In this document: piece by piece, positions 33,261 through 40,931 of the stretch
How the letters are laid out: every line of letters begins with the position of its first letter
Position numbering within the stretch: position 1 is the stretch's first letter
Assembly (NCBI RefSeq): GCF_003308995.1
Contig: NZ_QFFJ01000002.1
Span: 2,480,001-2,544,000, forward strand
Source of the DNA: Chitinophaga flava
GTDB lineage: Bacteria > Bacteroidota > Bacteroidia > Chitinophagales > Chitinophagaceae
Direction: 5' to 3'
Length of the DNA: 64,000 bases
Notes under the pieces: model-generated
Databases searched by the model: none
What the model was told of the DNA's origin: nothing
What the model saw: only the letters and a program-made list of their open reading frames with translations
Position numbers and translations under genes: made by a program

Positions 33261-33926
33261 TTATAATACCTGGGTGCCATCGAAGAGGCGGAAGAGACGG
33301 TGTGTTTTCCTGGCCATGCTTTCATCATGGGTGACCATCACAATGGTGGTGCCATCGTTACGGTTGATGTTCAGGAGGATATCCATTACTTCATTGCCCA
33401 TGATACTGTCGAGGTTACCGGTAGGCTCATCGGCGAGTATGATCTCAGGTCTGCCTACAATAGCTCTGGCGATGGCCACGCGCTGCCGCTGTCCACCTGA
33501 CAGTTGTGTGGGGAAATGCTGCAGGCGGTTGCTTAATCCTACTTTACCCAGTGCTTCGGTAGCGAGGGCCTTCCGTTCTTTGGCGCTGCACTTGCGGTAC
33601 AACAATGGAAGCTCCACATTGTCCAGTACTTTAAGGTCATTGATAAGATGATAGCTCTGGAAGATGAAGCCCAGTTTTATGTTTCTGAACCTGGCCAGCT
33701 GTTCGTCGGAAAGATGTATGGTCTGCTGACTATCGATCCATATCTCACCGCGTGAAGGAGCATCCAGTAATCCCATGATATTCATCAGGGTGCTTTTGCC
33801 ACATCCGGAAGGGCCCATGATGGATAGAAACTCGCCTTTGGGGACATCCAGATTGATACGGTTCAGGGCCAGCGTCTCAATGGTATCAGTGCGATATACT
33901 TTTTCTATATTCTTCAGGCTGATCAT
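33261..33926 (-). CDS. ABC transporter ATP-binding protein, MacB/LolD type
   Basis: 221 residues. Walker A GPSGCGKST (38-46), Q-loop IFQSYHLI, signature LSGGQRQR, Walker B IILADEPTGNLDS, H-loop VMVTHDES. The DEPTGNLDS form is diagnostic of the LolD/MacB/FtsE branch that powers FtsX-type permeases. In MacB-like pumps the enzyme drives conformational changes that push substrates through a TolC channel. The order adaptor, TolC, ATPase, two permeases, then regulator and kinase makes this the motor of the operon. Confidence 0.95.
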   Translation of the reverse strand: MISLKNIEKVYRTDTIETLALNRINLDVPKGEFLSIMGPSGCGKSTLMNIMGLLDAPSRGEIWIDSQQTIHLSDEQLARFRNIKLGFIFQSYHLINDLKVLDNVELPLLYRKCSAKERKALATEALGKVGLSNRLQHFPTQLSGGQRQRVAIARAIVGRPEIILADEPTGNLDSIMGNEVMDILLNINRNDGTTIVMVTHDESMARKTHRLFRLFDGTQVL

Positions 33927-33971
33927 TTCTTTATATTTTAAACGATAGTAAAATATCCGGATTTTTATGGA

Positions 33972-35441
33972 TTACAGATACTTTATTTTTTCATTTTTAT
34001 CAAAATCATACAGGCTGAGGAATCTCAGCTGATAGTAGGAAGCCCAGGAATCACGCAGGGCGCCAATGTAATCTCTTTTGGCCTGATCTTTTTCCTGGAA
34101 GGCGATACTAAGGTCGGTGATACTCAGGTTGCCCAACACATACCGCTCTTTGGCGATCTGGAATTTTTCAGTAGCGATACTGTCGGCGTTGGCCGTCAGT
34201 ACCAGCTGGTTTTTCATCATTTCAAACAAAGTGACCTGCGTAACAATAGCTTGTGTAAAGGTTTGTTTGTCCTGCTCCACTGCGTAGGTGGCAAACTGCA
34301 GATTAGCCTCCGCTGTTTTAGTTCTTGATTTGGACCTGCCCCAGTCGAGGATAGGGATGGTAAAAGAGAGATATACCAGTTGCTGCTCATTGGGAGACTG
34401 GTATACTTTAGGGATGGTGGTGCCGCTTTTGGTAAAGCCCAGCTGCGCGGTCAGACTGGCATTCAGCCCGTTGTCACCTTTTGCTTTGGCTACGTCCCGC
34501 AAGGCTTCGGTGATACGCCTTACAAAAGCAATGGCATCGCTTCTGTTGTCATAGGCTTCTTTCAGTACCTTATCACTGGATATCTTTGCATTGCTCACGG
34601 TAACAGGTAGCAGGAGGCTGATATACTGGGTGTCCTGCCAACCTATGAAGGAGCGCAGGTTTAAGCCGGCTATTTCCATGTCACGCCTGGCGACACCTAC
34701 AGCTTTCTCATTCTTCAGCTGTTCCAGTTTCAGTTGAAGAATCTCATTCCTCGACACTTTGCCCATATCAAACTTTTGGTTGGCAATCCGTAATATGTTT
34801 TCAGTGTTGACCAGGTTTGTTTCGGCAATCTGGAGGTTTACCTGAGCCTGCAGCAGATCAAAGAAATAAGTGTTTGCCTGTATCGAGATCTGTTCCATTG
34901 ATTCGATATATGCCTGCCTGCTCTCCTTGTATTTCAGCGGCTCGATTTTTTTATCCCATCTAAGGCTGTTGAACTGGAACAGTGGCTGGTTGATGCCTAT
35001 TCCGAAGGGAACGCCGTTATACAATGTGTTTTTCCTGTCAAAATCATCAAAGCGCTGCAGTTGGGTGGTGCCGAAGATGGTGCCTCCCGTGGCGGCAATG
35101 GTCTGGCTGAAAGACAGGTTCAGGGCTGAGTTGTTGTTATGTACCGACTGGAAAATGATGGTACCATCCGGTTGTACTACCGGCGTTGAGTTTTTGTTAT
35201 AGTTGGGCAGTGTACCCTCAAGTGAGAGTTGGGGCTGATAGTTGGACCTGAAGGTTCTGTATTGCCAGTACTTCGTTTCTTTGGTGGTAACGGCCTGCCG
35301 GGAGGCGATGGAACGCTCTTTGGCCATTTCCACAACCTGCTGAAGGGTAAGTCTGAGGGTGTCGCCGGCTGACTGGCCATATCCTTTTGCAAGCGTGAGG
35401 GGCAACAGAATGACACAGAAAAGGCTTGTTTTCTTTTTCAT
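33972..35441 (-). CDS. TolC family outer-membrane efflux protein
   Basis: 489 residues. Signal peptide 1-22 (VILLPLTLAKGYGQ), then the TolC/OEP repeat pattern (PF02321) with long helices such as YIESMEQISIQANTYFFDLL and KFDMGKVSRNEILQLKLEQLK. The second repeat has KFQIAKERYVLGNLSITDLS. As a trimer it forms the outer-membrane and periplasmic channel of tripartite exporters. Its gene begins 2 nt after the adaptor stop, so the two are translationally linked. It is fixed by context to the MacB-like pump. Confidence 0.93.
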   Translation of the reverse strand: MKKKTSLFCVILLPLTLAKGYGQSAGDTLRLTLQQVVEMAKERSIASRQAVTTKETKYWQYRTFRSNYQPQLSLEGTLPNYNKNSTPVVQPDGTIIFQSVHNNNSALNLSFSQTIAATGGTIFGTTQLQRFDDFDRKNTLYNGVPFGIGINQPLFQFNSLRWDKKIEPLKYKESRQAYIESMEQISIQANTYFFDLLQAQVNLQIAETNLVNTENILRIANQKFDMGKVSRNEILQLKLEQLKNEKAVGVARRDMEIAGLNLRSFIGWQDTQYISLLLPVTVSNAKISSDKVLKEAYDNRSDAIAFVRRITEALRDVAKAKGDNGLNASLTAQLGFTKSGTTIPKVYQSPNEQQLVYLSFTIPILDWGRSKSRTKTAEANLQFATYAVEQDKQTFTQAIVTQVTLFEMMKNQLVLTANADSIATEKFQIAKERYVLGNLSITDLSIAFQEKDQAKRDYIGALRDSWASYYQLRFLSLYDFDKNEKIKYL

Positions 35442-35443
35442 GA

Positions 35444-36691
35444 TCAGTTGGTAACGGTTATAACTTTGGAGTTGATATAAGAGCTCATGTCGGAAGTGAT
35501 TACTACATCGCCGGGTTTGACGTTGTCTTTGATCTCTACATAATCAAAGTTGCTCAGGCCTATATGAACGGTCCTTCTCTCTGCTTTTCCGTTGTTGAGT
35601 ACAAAGATGTCTTGTGTGGAGGCGCCTTTGAAGGCAGGGCCGTTGGCTACGCGCAGTACATCTTTTTTAGCGGAGGTCACCACAAATACGTCTACTTTAA
35701 GGTTGGGCCGTAACAGTGGACTATTACGCTCTTCCAGTTGTATGTTGAACGTAATAATACCGTTCTGGATAGTGGGTTGTATACCGCTCACGGTACCTCT
35801 GATCTGTTTATCATTGATACGGATGATGACAGGCATACCGCTGTTGAGCTGATTGATATGGTTGTCGGAGATACTTCCCTGGACTTTAAAGCTGCTGAGA
35901 TTTGCAATGCGTACGAGCTGTTCTCCTTCTTTGACAGCGGTGCCAATGTTTTTGTTGATCCAGGTGATTACACCGTTTCTGTTGGCTACGATACTGGCCA
36001 GGCGCAGCTTACGCTCGAGTGCACTGAGGTCATTCTGCTGTATGGCAGCGGCAATGGTAGCTTCCCGCATCTGCACCTGCATGGTTTGCTGCTTGCTTTT
36101 TACTTCGTTTTCAAGTTGTTGTTTTTCCAGTCTGGCTACTTTCAGATCGGTCTCTATTTTCTCCACGTCTTCGCGGGTGGCGCCTCCGGCTTTGTACAGG
36201 CGTCTGGTGTTTTCGAGGTCGGCTTCCAGACTGTTGATCCGCAGCTGTTTGATGTTGTTGTTGGATTTGATGTCGTAAAAACTTTTATCCAGTTCAAGCT
36301 TCAGTTTTGTAATATCATTCTGCTTGGATTCCAGCTGGAATTTCAGTTTTTCGTATTCTGACTGGGATACTGATTTGTCCAGGCTCAGGATAGGCTGGCC
36401 ACTTGCCACAGGAGAACCGGCGTCGAGCAACACGTTCTGGATGGAGGCGTTAATAGGGCTGGTGATGACTTCCTCAAATTCGGGTAACACTTCACCGCTG
36501 GCATTCAGGGCGTTGGAAATATCCCCGCGTTCCACAACGGCGGTGGTAATGGCTGATTTGTTTACAGACTGCGCCAGGAAGGACCGGAGCAACAAGATAA
36601 TAATAATGATCGCTACAATGAGGAAGGATACTATGCGGATCAATTTTTTTCTTTTGTGGGATAATACTTCGGCATCAATTACTTTATCCAT
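35444..36691 (-). CDS. HlyD/MacA-type periplasmic adaptor protein
   Basis: 415 residues. One N-terminal membrane helix (IVSFLIVAIIIIILLLRSFL, about 20-39). A biotinyl-lipoyl-like half motif VEEVITSPINASIQNVLLD and SPVASGQPILSLDKS flank a long coiled coil (about 105-215). The second lipoyl half follows with NRNGVITWINKNIGTAVKEG. A membrane-proximal beta region runs to the end (RPNLKVDVFVV, KPGDVVIT). This is the MacA-like adaptor linking permease to TolC. It is the first gene of the operon, 13 nt after the predicted sigma-54 start site. Confidence 0.93.
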   Translation of the reverse strand: MDKVIDAEVLSHKRKKLIRIVSFLIVAIIIIILLLRSFLAQSVNKSAITTAVVERGDISNALNASGEVLPEFEEVITSPINASIQNVLLDAGSPVASGQPILSLDKSVSQSEYEKLKFQLESKQNDITKLKLELDKSFYDIKSNNNIKQLRINSLEADLENTRRLYKAGGATREDVEKIETDLKVARLEKQQLENEVKSKQQTMQVQMREATIAAAIQQNDLSALERKLRLASIVANRNGVITWINKNIGTAVKEGEQLVRIANLSSFKVQGSISDNHINQLNSGMPVIIRINDKQIRGTVSGIQPTIQNGIITFNIQLEERNSPLLRPNLKVDVFVVTSAKKDVLRVANGPAFKGASTQDIFVLNNGKAERRTVHIGLSNFDYVEIKDNVKPGDVVITSDMSSYINSKVITVTN

Positions 36692-36715
36692 GGAAATGAT
36701 TTTGCCGTTTCGGTT

Positions 36716-36730
36716 CCAACTTGGGTGCCA
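36716..36730 (-). promoter_or_regulatory. Predicted sigma-54 (-24/-12) promoter of the exporter operon
   Basis: On the minus strand TGGCACCCAAGTTGG matches the sigma-54 consensus TGGCACG-N4-TTGC with exact spacing and two mismatches (C for G at the seventh base, G for C at the last). The start site would be near 36704, 13 nt before the ATG at 36691. A sigma-54 activator is encoded in the same operon. Confidence 0.65.
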
Positions 36731-36773
36731 AAGTGAAACCCGCTTCCATGGAGTATTTGCTGTGAATTTGCAA

Positions 36774-36805
36774 ATACAAAGTGTCCGATTCCGGACACTT
36801 TGTAT
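36774..36805. promoter_or_regulatory. 14-bp perfect palindrome, candidate enhancer (UAS) for the NtrC-type regulator
   Basis: ATACAAAGTGTCCG (36774-36787) and its exact complement CGGACACTTTGTAT (36792-36805) around a 4-nt centre. It lies about 50-80 bp upstream of the -24/-12 element, where sigma-54 activators bind, and also upstream of the divergent AraC gene. It could instead be an operator for the AraC protein, though those usually bind direct repeats. Confidence 0.6.
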
Positions 36806-36832
36806 GATTTTGAAACAACCAGAGAAACCCGG

Positions 36833-36863
36833 TTTATTTTATGGTCGCTAATGTTTACATTTG
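36833..36863 (+). promoter_or_regulatory. Probable promoter of the AraC gene
   Basis: TTTA (36833-36836), 19-nt spacer, then TACATTTG (36856-36863), a full TAnnTTTG match. The start would be near 36870, leaving a leader of about 54 nt before ATG 36924. Confidence 0.6.
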
Positions 36864-36923
36864 TCCGGGAACCTCTTAGTAAGTGTTCTGATGTATGCGC
36901 TTGTTTAACCTTAATACCGAGAC

Positions 36924-37760
36924 ATGAGGCCAACTGTGAAAGCTTATAAGCCGCACCCTGCATTGCAGGATTTTTTGAGCAACATTACGATCTATGAAGC
37001 TGACTTTACCCAGTCACCCGGACTTTCCAATATGTACAGGTTTGTGCCTACGTACCAGCGATACATTATGTTTTATATCAAAGATCCCATCCGGGTACTA
37101 CGGGCATACGACAATGAATTCCAGACCAAGTCGGTTTCGCTGACCGTGGGGCCGCTCGAACAGTCAGTAACGCTGGATCTGGGGCAGCGTCATATGGCTC
37201 TGGGCGTAGCTTTTAAGCCGGGTGGCCTGTTCCGGCTGCTGAATATCCCTATGCCGGAGATGCATGAACAGGATTTTGATACCCGTTTGCTGCTGGGCAA
37301 TGAAGTGGACGAGATCAATGAGCAGCTGCAGGAAAATACCCATGACTGGGACCTGATGGTGCGTATCGTGGAGTCTTACCTGCTGAAGAAACTATACCGT
37401 TTGAAACCCTCCCTGCCGGTAGATATTGTAATGGATAATCTGGTGGCCCAGGCTGGCAATGTCACGATAGAGCAACTGGCCTCCGATGCCTGTGTAAGCG
37501 TCCGTCAGTTTGAACGGAAATGTGTGGAGCGTACCGGTATGTCTCCCAAACGCTATGCCCGCCTGATCCGGTTTTGTAAAGCCTATCACCTGAAGGAGAT
37601 AAATCCTGACGCCACCTGGACCCGTATCGCCCATCTCAGTGGCTATTACGATCAGATGCACTTTATCCGTGACTTTAAAGAGTTTGCCGGTATCACGCCT
37701 TCCTTTATTGATGACGAAGCCCTGAGCCGTACAGTGCGCCTGCATAGCATGATTACCTGA
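36924..37760 (+). CDS. AraC family transcriptional regulator
   Basis: 278 residues. The N-terminal sensing domain (about 1-165) has PLEQSVTLDLGQRHMALGVAF and PGGLFRLLNIPMPEMHEQDFD, resembling the DUF6597-type N-domains of Bacteroidetes AraC proteins. The C-terminal double helix-turn-helix (about 180-270) has IEQLASDACVSVRQFERKC and RIAHLSGYYDQMHFIRDFKE, including the conserved F-x-R-x-F-K-x-x-x-G segment. It is divergent from the exporter operon and a regulatory link between them is possible but unproved. Confidence 0.9.
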   Translation: MRPTVKAYKPHPALQDFLSNITIYEADFTQSPGLSNMYRFVPTYQRYIMFYIKDPIRVLRAYDNEFQTKSVSLTVGPLEQSVTLDLGQRHMALGVAFKPGGLFRLLNIPMPEMHEQDFDTRLLLGNEVDEINEQLQENTHDWDLMVRIVESYLLKKLYRLKPSLPVDIVMDNLVAQAGNVTIEQLASDACVSVRQFERKCVERTGMSPKRYARLIRFCKAYHLKEINPDATWTRIAHLSGYYDQMHFIRDFKEFAGITPSFIDDEALSRTVRLHSMIT

Positions 37761-37847
37761 TAAATCTTTTTTATCTATACGACATCAGAATCGTCATAAA
37801 AGCGGAAAGATGTCGTATTTGTACTATTCAGTAGTATCTAATCTGGA

Positions 37848-38165
37848 TAACTTTGTCTTTCGCAACCATATGTGTTAGGACATTTGACATAACGGTTACG
37901 CATAATGATGACATGTCCTATTTCCCTGTGCCGCTATGCCACATACACTGTATTACTCGATCAGCAACCTGGTTTTATCGGACAGTAAATTGCCGCCTTT
38001 CCTTCCGCCATGTAGGAATATTGTGGTTTGCTGATCAACTCACATTGTTTGTGTTTCCCCCAAACAATGAGAGAAGTACCGGAAATCCCGGACTTGTTAT
38101 ATAGCCGTAGTGGTTTAGAAGTGAAAAAGCCGCATCAATCAACGGATTGGTGCGGCTTTTTTGGT
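37848..38165 (+). ncRNA. Candidate structured non-coding RNA of about 300 nt
   Basis: No gene with coding character fits here. TAACTTTG at 37848-37855 is a full TAnnTTTG -7 match (no good -33). Downstream are perfect inverted repeats TAGGACAT/ATGTCCTA (37876-37883, 37913-37920), GATCAGCAA/TTGCTGATC (37959-37967, 38028-38036) and CATTGTTTG/CAAACAATG (38043-38051, 38061-38069). It ends with the strong terminator at 38125-38162. An inverted repeat ATACGACATC/GATGTCGTAT lies just before (37777-37818). Family not recognised. A coding frame from 38070 could also run into the next gene, so the ncRNA call is inference. Confidence 0.4.
38125..38162 (+). terminator. Intrinsic terminator
   Basis: AAAAGCCGCATCAATC (38125-38140) pairs with GATTGGTGCGGCTTTT (38145-38160) with one T-G wobble, an AACG loop and a T6 tail. 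It is the only strong terminator in the 460-base gap between the AraC gene and the gene at 38220. Confidence 0.85.
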
Positions 38166-38219
38166 GGCGGCACACCACATAAAAGATGCTTATCTTTAGT
38201 AAACCAGATCCCGCTTACC

Positions 38220-38705
38220 ATGAAAATACTGCTTATCTTGTTGTTATTATTTTGCTTTGCAGACTTGTTTGCGCAGATACCCCCTCCGGGAGACACCAAA
38301 AACACGACGTATTTTATAGACAGTATGCCTGTTCCTTATACGGCCCTCTCAGAGATACTGCCTACAGACATTGCCCGGGCTACCGTCATGAAATATACCG
38401 GCCAACTTGCCATTAGTCACAACAACGCGGTTTATTTAGAAACCAAACAATTTGTCCGTAACAGATACTGGCTCATCTTTAGTCAGGATGCGGGCTACCG
38501 GAGCATCGTACCAGAACCGGGAGCAGATGCACAGGTGGTCTATATCCTCAACGACAAGGTACTGAAAGACAAGCCGGAAGCGGAGCTGTCGGAGGTCAAC
38601 ATCCATACGTTCAAAGAGCTGAAAGTGATTGATAGAGCTATGCTGATCCAACAATACGGTGTAAAGGGGAAAAAATACGGGGTGATCGTCCACATCGAAA
38701 AATAA
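38220..38705 (+). CDS. Small exported protein of unknown function
   Basis: 161 residues with a signal peptide MKILLILLLLFCFADLFAQ (start ATG 38220; the open frame continues upstream through the terminator, which is not likely coding). The mature part is mixed: IDSMPVPYTALSEILPTDIA, then NRYWLIFSQDAGYRS, DAQVVYILNDKVLKD and KYGVIVHIEK at the C-terminus. Strand-rich, single domain, no cysteine pair. I do not recognise the family. It lies 58 nt after the terminator and before the GMC oxidoreductase gene on the same strand. Confidence 0.7.
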   Translation: MKILLILLLLFCFADLFAQIPPPGDTKNTTYFIDSMPVPYTALSEILPTDIARATVMKYTGQLAISHNNAVYLETKQFVRNRYWLIFSQDAGYRSIVPEPGADAQVVYILNDKVLKDKPEAELSEVNIHTFKELKVIDRAMLIQQYGVKGKKYGVIVHIEK

Positions 38706-38799
38706 AAGCCGTCGGCACGTCTGTTTTCCGGTCATACCAAATCTGCTGTGTTTGTATCAATATTTTATTATTTTTCGGCACACCTGTAAATTCCGTGGT

Positions 38800-40500
38800 A
38801 TGATCAATCTGAATCTGAAGGCCCAGACGGCCAATACGTATGACGCGATAGTAGTAGGTTCCGGTATCACTGGTGGCTGGGCTGCCAAAGAACTCTGTGA
38901 AAAAGGACTCAAAGTGCTGATGATAGAAAGAGGGCGGCAGCTGGAACATGTCAAGGATTATACAACGGCCACGGCTGCACCCTGGGAGGTACAGCACCGG
39001 GGTGTGCTGACCAACGAACAGAAAAAAGGACACCAGTACCTGGTCCGCGAAAAGGTATATACAGAGTTTAACCAGAGCTACTGGATGAACGACGCGGAAA
39101 ATCCCTATACAGAAGAAAAACGTTTTGACTGGCAACGGGCGGATATCGTAGGTGGCCGTTCCATCATGTGGGGCAGGGGCTCCCTTCGCTGGAGTGACCT
39201 GGATTTTGAAGCCAATATAAAAGAAGGCATCGGTATCGACTGGCCTATACGTTATAAAGACCTGGCGCCCTGGTACAGCCATGTAGAGGCTTTTGCCGGC
39301 ATCAGCGGGCAGGCGGAAGGGCTGCCTCATCTGCCAGACGGCGTTTTTCAGCCGCCCATGGAAATGAACTGTTTTGAAAAACAGGTGAAAGGCAGGCTGG
39401 AAGCCGCTTTCCCGGAGAGGCGCATGACCATCTTCCGCACCGCCAATCTCACGCAGGCTATCGGTGACCGGAACAAATGCCAGTACCGTGACCGCTGCAG
39501 CCGGGGATGCCCTTTCGGAGCGTATTTCAGCACACAGTCTTCTACATTGCCGGCAGCTGTCAAAACAGGCAACCTTACCCTGCTCACAGATTCCGTTGTC
39601 AATAGTATCATCTATGACGAAGACAAAGGCAAAGCTACCGGCGTAAGGGTGATCGACAAACATAGCAAAGCGATGACGGAATATTACGCCAAAGTCATCT
39701 TCCTCAACGCGTCTGCACTGGCCAGCACCTTCGTATTACTCAATTCCACCTCCGGCCGTTTTCCGCAGGGGCTGGGCAACGACAGCGGTGTATTGGGCCA
39801 GTACCTGATGGATCACCATTTCCATGTAGGCGCCAGCGGTACCTCAGAAGACTTCGCCGATAAATACTACTACGGCCAGCGCCCCGCTGGTTTTTATATT
39901 CCCCGCTTTGCCAACGTAGAAAAAGACAAACGCGCTTACCTGCGCGGCTTCGGCTATACCGGCTACAGCAGCCGTACCGGATGGGCCAGGGGTATCGCCG
40001 AACTGGGCGTAGGCGGCGGCTTTAAAGACTACCTGACAGAACCCGGTCCCTGGCAGATGGGACTGATGGGCTTCGGGGAATGCCTGCCTTATAAAGAAAA
40101 TACCGTGAGCCTCGACCACAGCGTAAAAGACGCCTGGGGCCAGCCTGTGCTGAAAATAAACTGTGAGTTCAAAGACAACGAAATGCAGATGCGCAAGGAT
40201 ATGGCCAGCGAAGCAGTAGCTATGCTGGAAGCGGCAGGACTGAAGAATGTACGTTCCTTCGACAGGGAATCCTATCCGGGTATGGCTATCCATGAAATGG
40301 GCACTGCCAGAATGGGCCGCGATCCTAAAACGTCTGTACTTAATGAATGGAACCAGGTACATGCTGTCAAAAATGTGTTCGTGACAGATGGGGCCTGTAT
40401 GACCTCTTCCGCCTGTCAGAATCCCAGCCTGACATATATGGCGCTTACCGCCAGGGCTGCAGATCATGCTGTAAAGGAACTGAAACGGCAGGCATTGTAA
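38800..40500 (+). CDS. GMC-family FAD-dependent oxidoreductase
   Basis: 566 residues starting at ATG 38800. The FAD motif is DAIVVGSGITGGWAAKEL with a following LMIERG. GGRSIMWGRGSLRW is the FAD-attachment-type loop. The C-terminal GMC signature HEMGTARMGRDPKTSV and CQNPSLTYMALTARAADH supply the active-site pair. Members oxidise alcohols or sugars to carbonyls, often with a small subunit and a cytochrome; neither is next to this gene. No signal peptide is present, so it is cytosolic unless carried by a partner. A terminator follows at 40533. Confidence 0.9.
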   Translation: MINLNLKAQTANTYDAIVVGSGITGGWAAKELCEKGLKVLMIERGRQLEHVKDYTTATAAPWEVQHRGVLTNEQKKGHQYLVREKVYTEFNQSYWMNDAENPYTEEKRFDWQRADIVGGRSIMWGRGSLRWSDLDFEANIKEGIGIDWPIRYKDLAPWYSHVEAFAGISGQAEGLPHLPDGVFQPPMEMNCFEKQVKGRLEAAFPERRMTIFRTANLTQAIGDRNKCQYRDRCSRGCPFGAYFSTQSSTLPAAVKTGNLTLLTDSVVNSIIYDEDKGKATGVRVIDKHSKAMTEYYAKVIFLNASALASTFVLLNSTSGRFPQGLGNDSGVLGQYLMDHHFHVGASGTSEDFADKYYYGQRPAGFYIPRFANVEKDKRAYLRGFGYTGYSSRTGWARGIAELGVGGGFKDYLTEPGPWQMGLMGFGECLPYKENTVSLDHSVKDAWGQPVLKINCEFKDNEMQMRKDMASEAVAMLEAAGLKNVRSFDRESYPGMAIHEMGTARMGRDPKTSVLNEWNQVHAVKNVFVTDGACMTSSACQNPSLTYMALTARAADHAVKELKRQAL

Positions 40501-40532
40501 CCTTTTTATTAACTTTGAAAGCGAACTACACA

Positions 40533-40575
40533 AAGAGGGTGCCTCATCGGCCGATGAGACACCTTCTTTCTTTTT
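40533..40575 (+). terminator. Intrinsic terminator after the GMC gene
   Basis: AAGAGGGTGCCTCATCGG (40533-40550) and CCGATGAGACACCTTCTT (40551-40568) pair almost perfectly, then a TCTTTTT tail. There is effectively no loop beyond the inner palindrome, so the tip bases must open. Confidence 0.8.
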
Positions 40576-40641
40576 GTAAAATATTTTTTCAGGGCCGGCA
40601 AAACACCAGGCCGGCCCTGTGTGACTTTAAGCCTTAAACCT

Positions 40642-40863
40642 ATGCATCCTTACTCTGAGTGGACAGTAATAGTGGTTTTCCTGGTTATCGAAGCAGCGCT
40701 CCTTGTAAAATACGGAGGGAAGGTGCTGGAAATTTTTCATCAATATCAGGAAGGGGATATCCGTGGAATGGCACTGGTCTTCAGGGTGATCGTGTTTATC
40801 CTGCTCCTGGCGGCCTTTGTGCTGCTGGACCTCACCCTGTGGGGCAGGGGACAGGAAGGGTAA
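40642..40863 (+). CDS. Small membrane protein with two transmembrane helices
   Basis: 73 residues from ATG 40642. Two helices, WTVIVVFLVIEAALLVKYG and LVFRVIVFILLLAAFVLLDL, joined by a charged loop (KVLEIFHQYQEGDIRG). Family unknown. It precedes the orphan histidine kinase by 68 nt on the same strand, so it may be an associated sensor or stability partner (inference). Confidence 0.6.
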   Translation: MHPYSEWTVIVVFLVIEAALLVKYGGKVLEIFHQYQEGDIRGMALVFRVIVFILLLAAFVLLDLTLWGRGQEG

Positions 40864-40895
40864 AAAGATCCGCTTCCCCGACCGGCAGGGTATGC

Positions 40896-40924
40896 TTGAC
40901 AACCCGATTTTCACGGTATATTTG
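40896..40924 (+). promoter_or_regulatory. Bacteroidetes-type promoter placing the start at the ATG
   Basis: TTG at 40896-40898, 18-nt spacer, TATATTTG at 40917-40924, an exact match to TTG-N18-TAnnTTTG. The start site would fall around 40930-40932, right at the ATG 40932, so the kinase mRNA is probably leaderless or nearly so. Confidence 0.7.
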
Positions 40925-40931
40925 CAGTCCT

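Noticed and set aside
38638..39663. 341-codon antisense frame across the GMC oxidoreductase gene
   Set aside because: The plus-strand frame holds complete FAD and GMC motifs, and the antisense translation shows no family.
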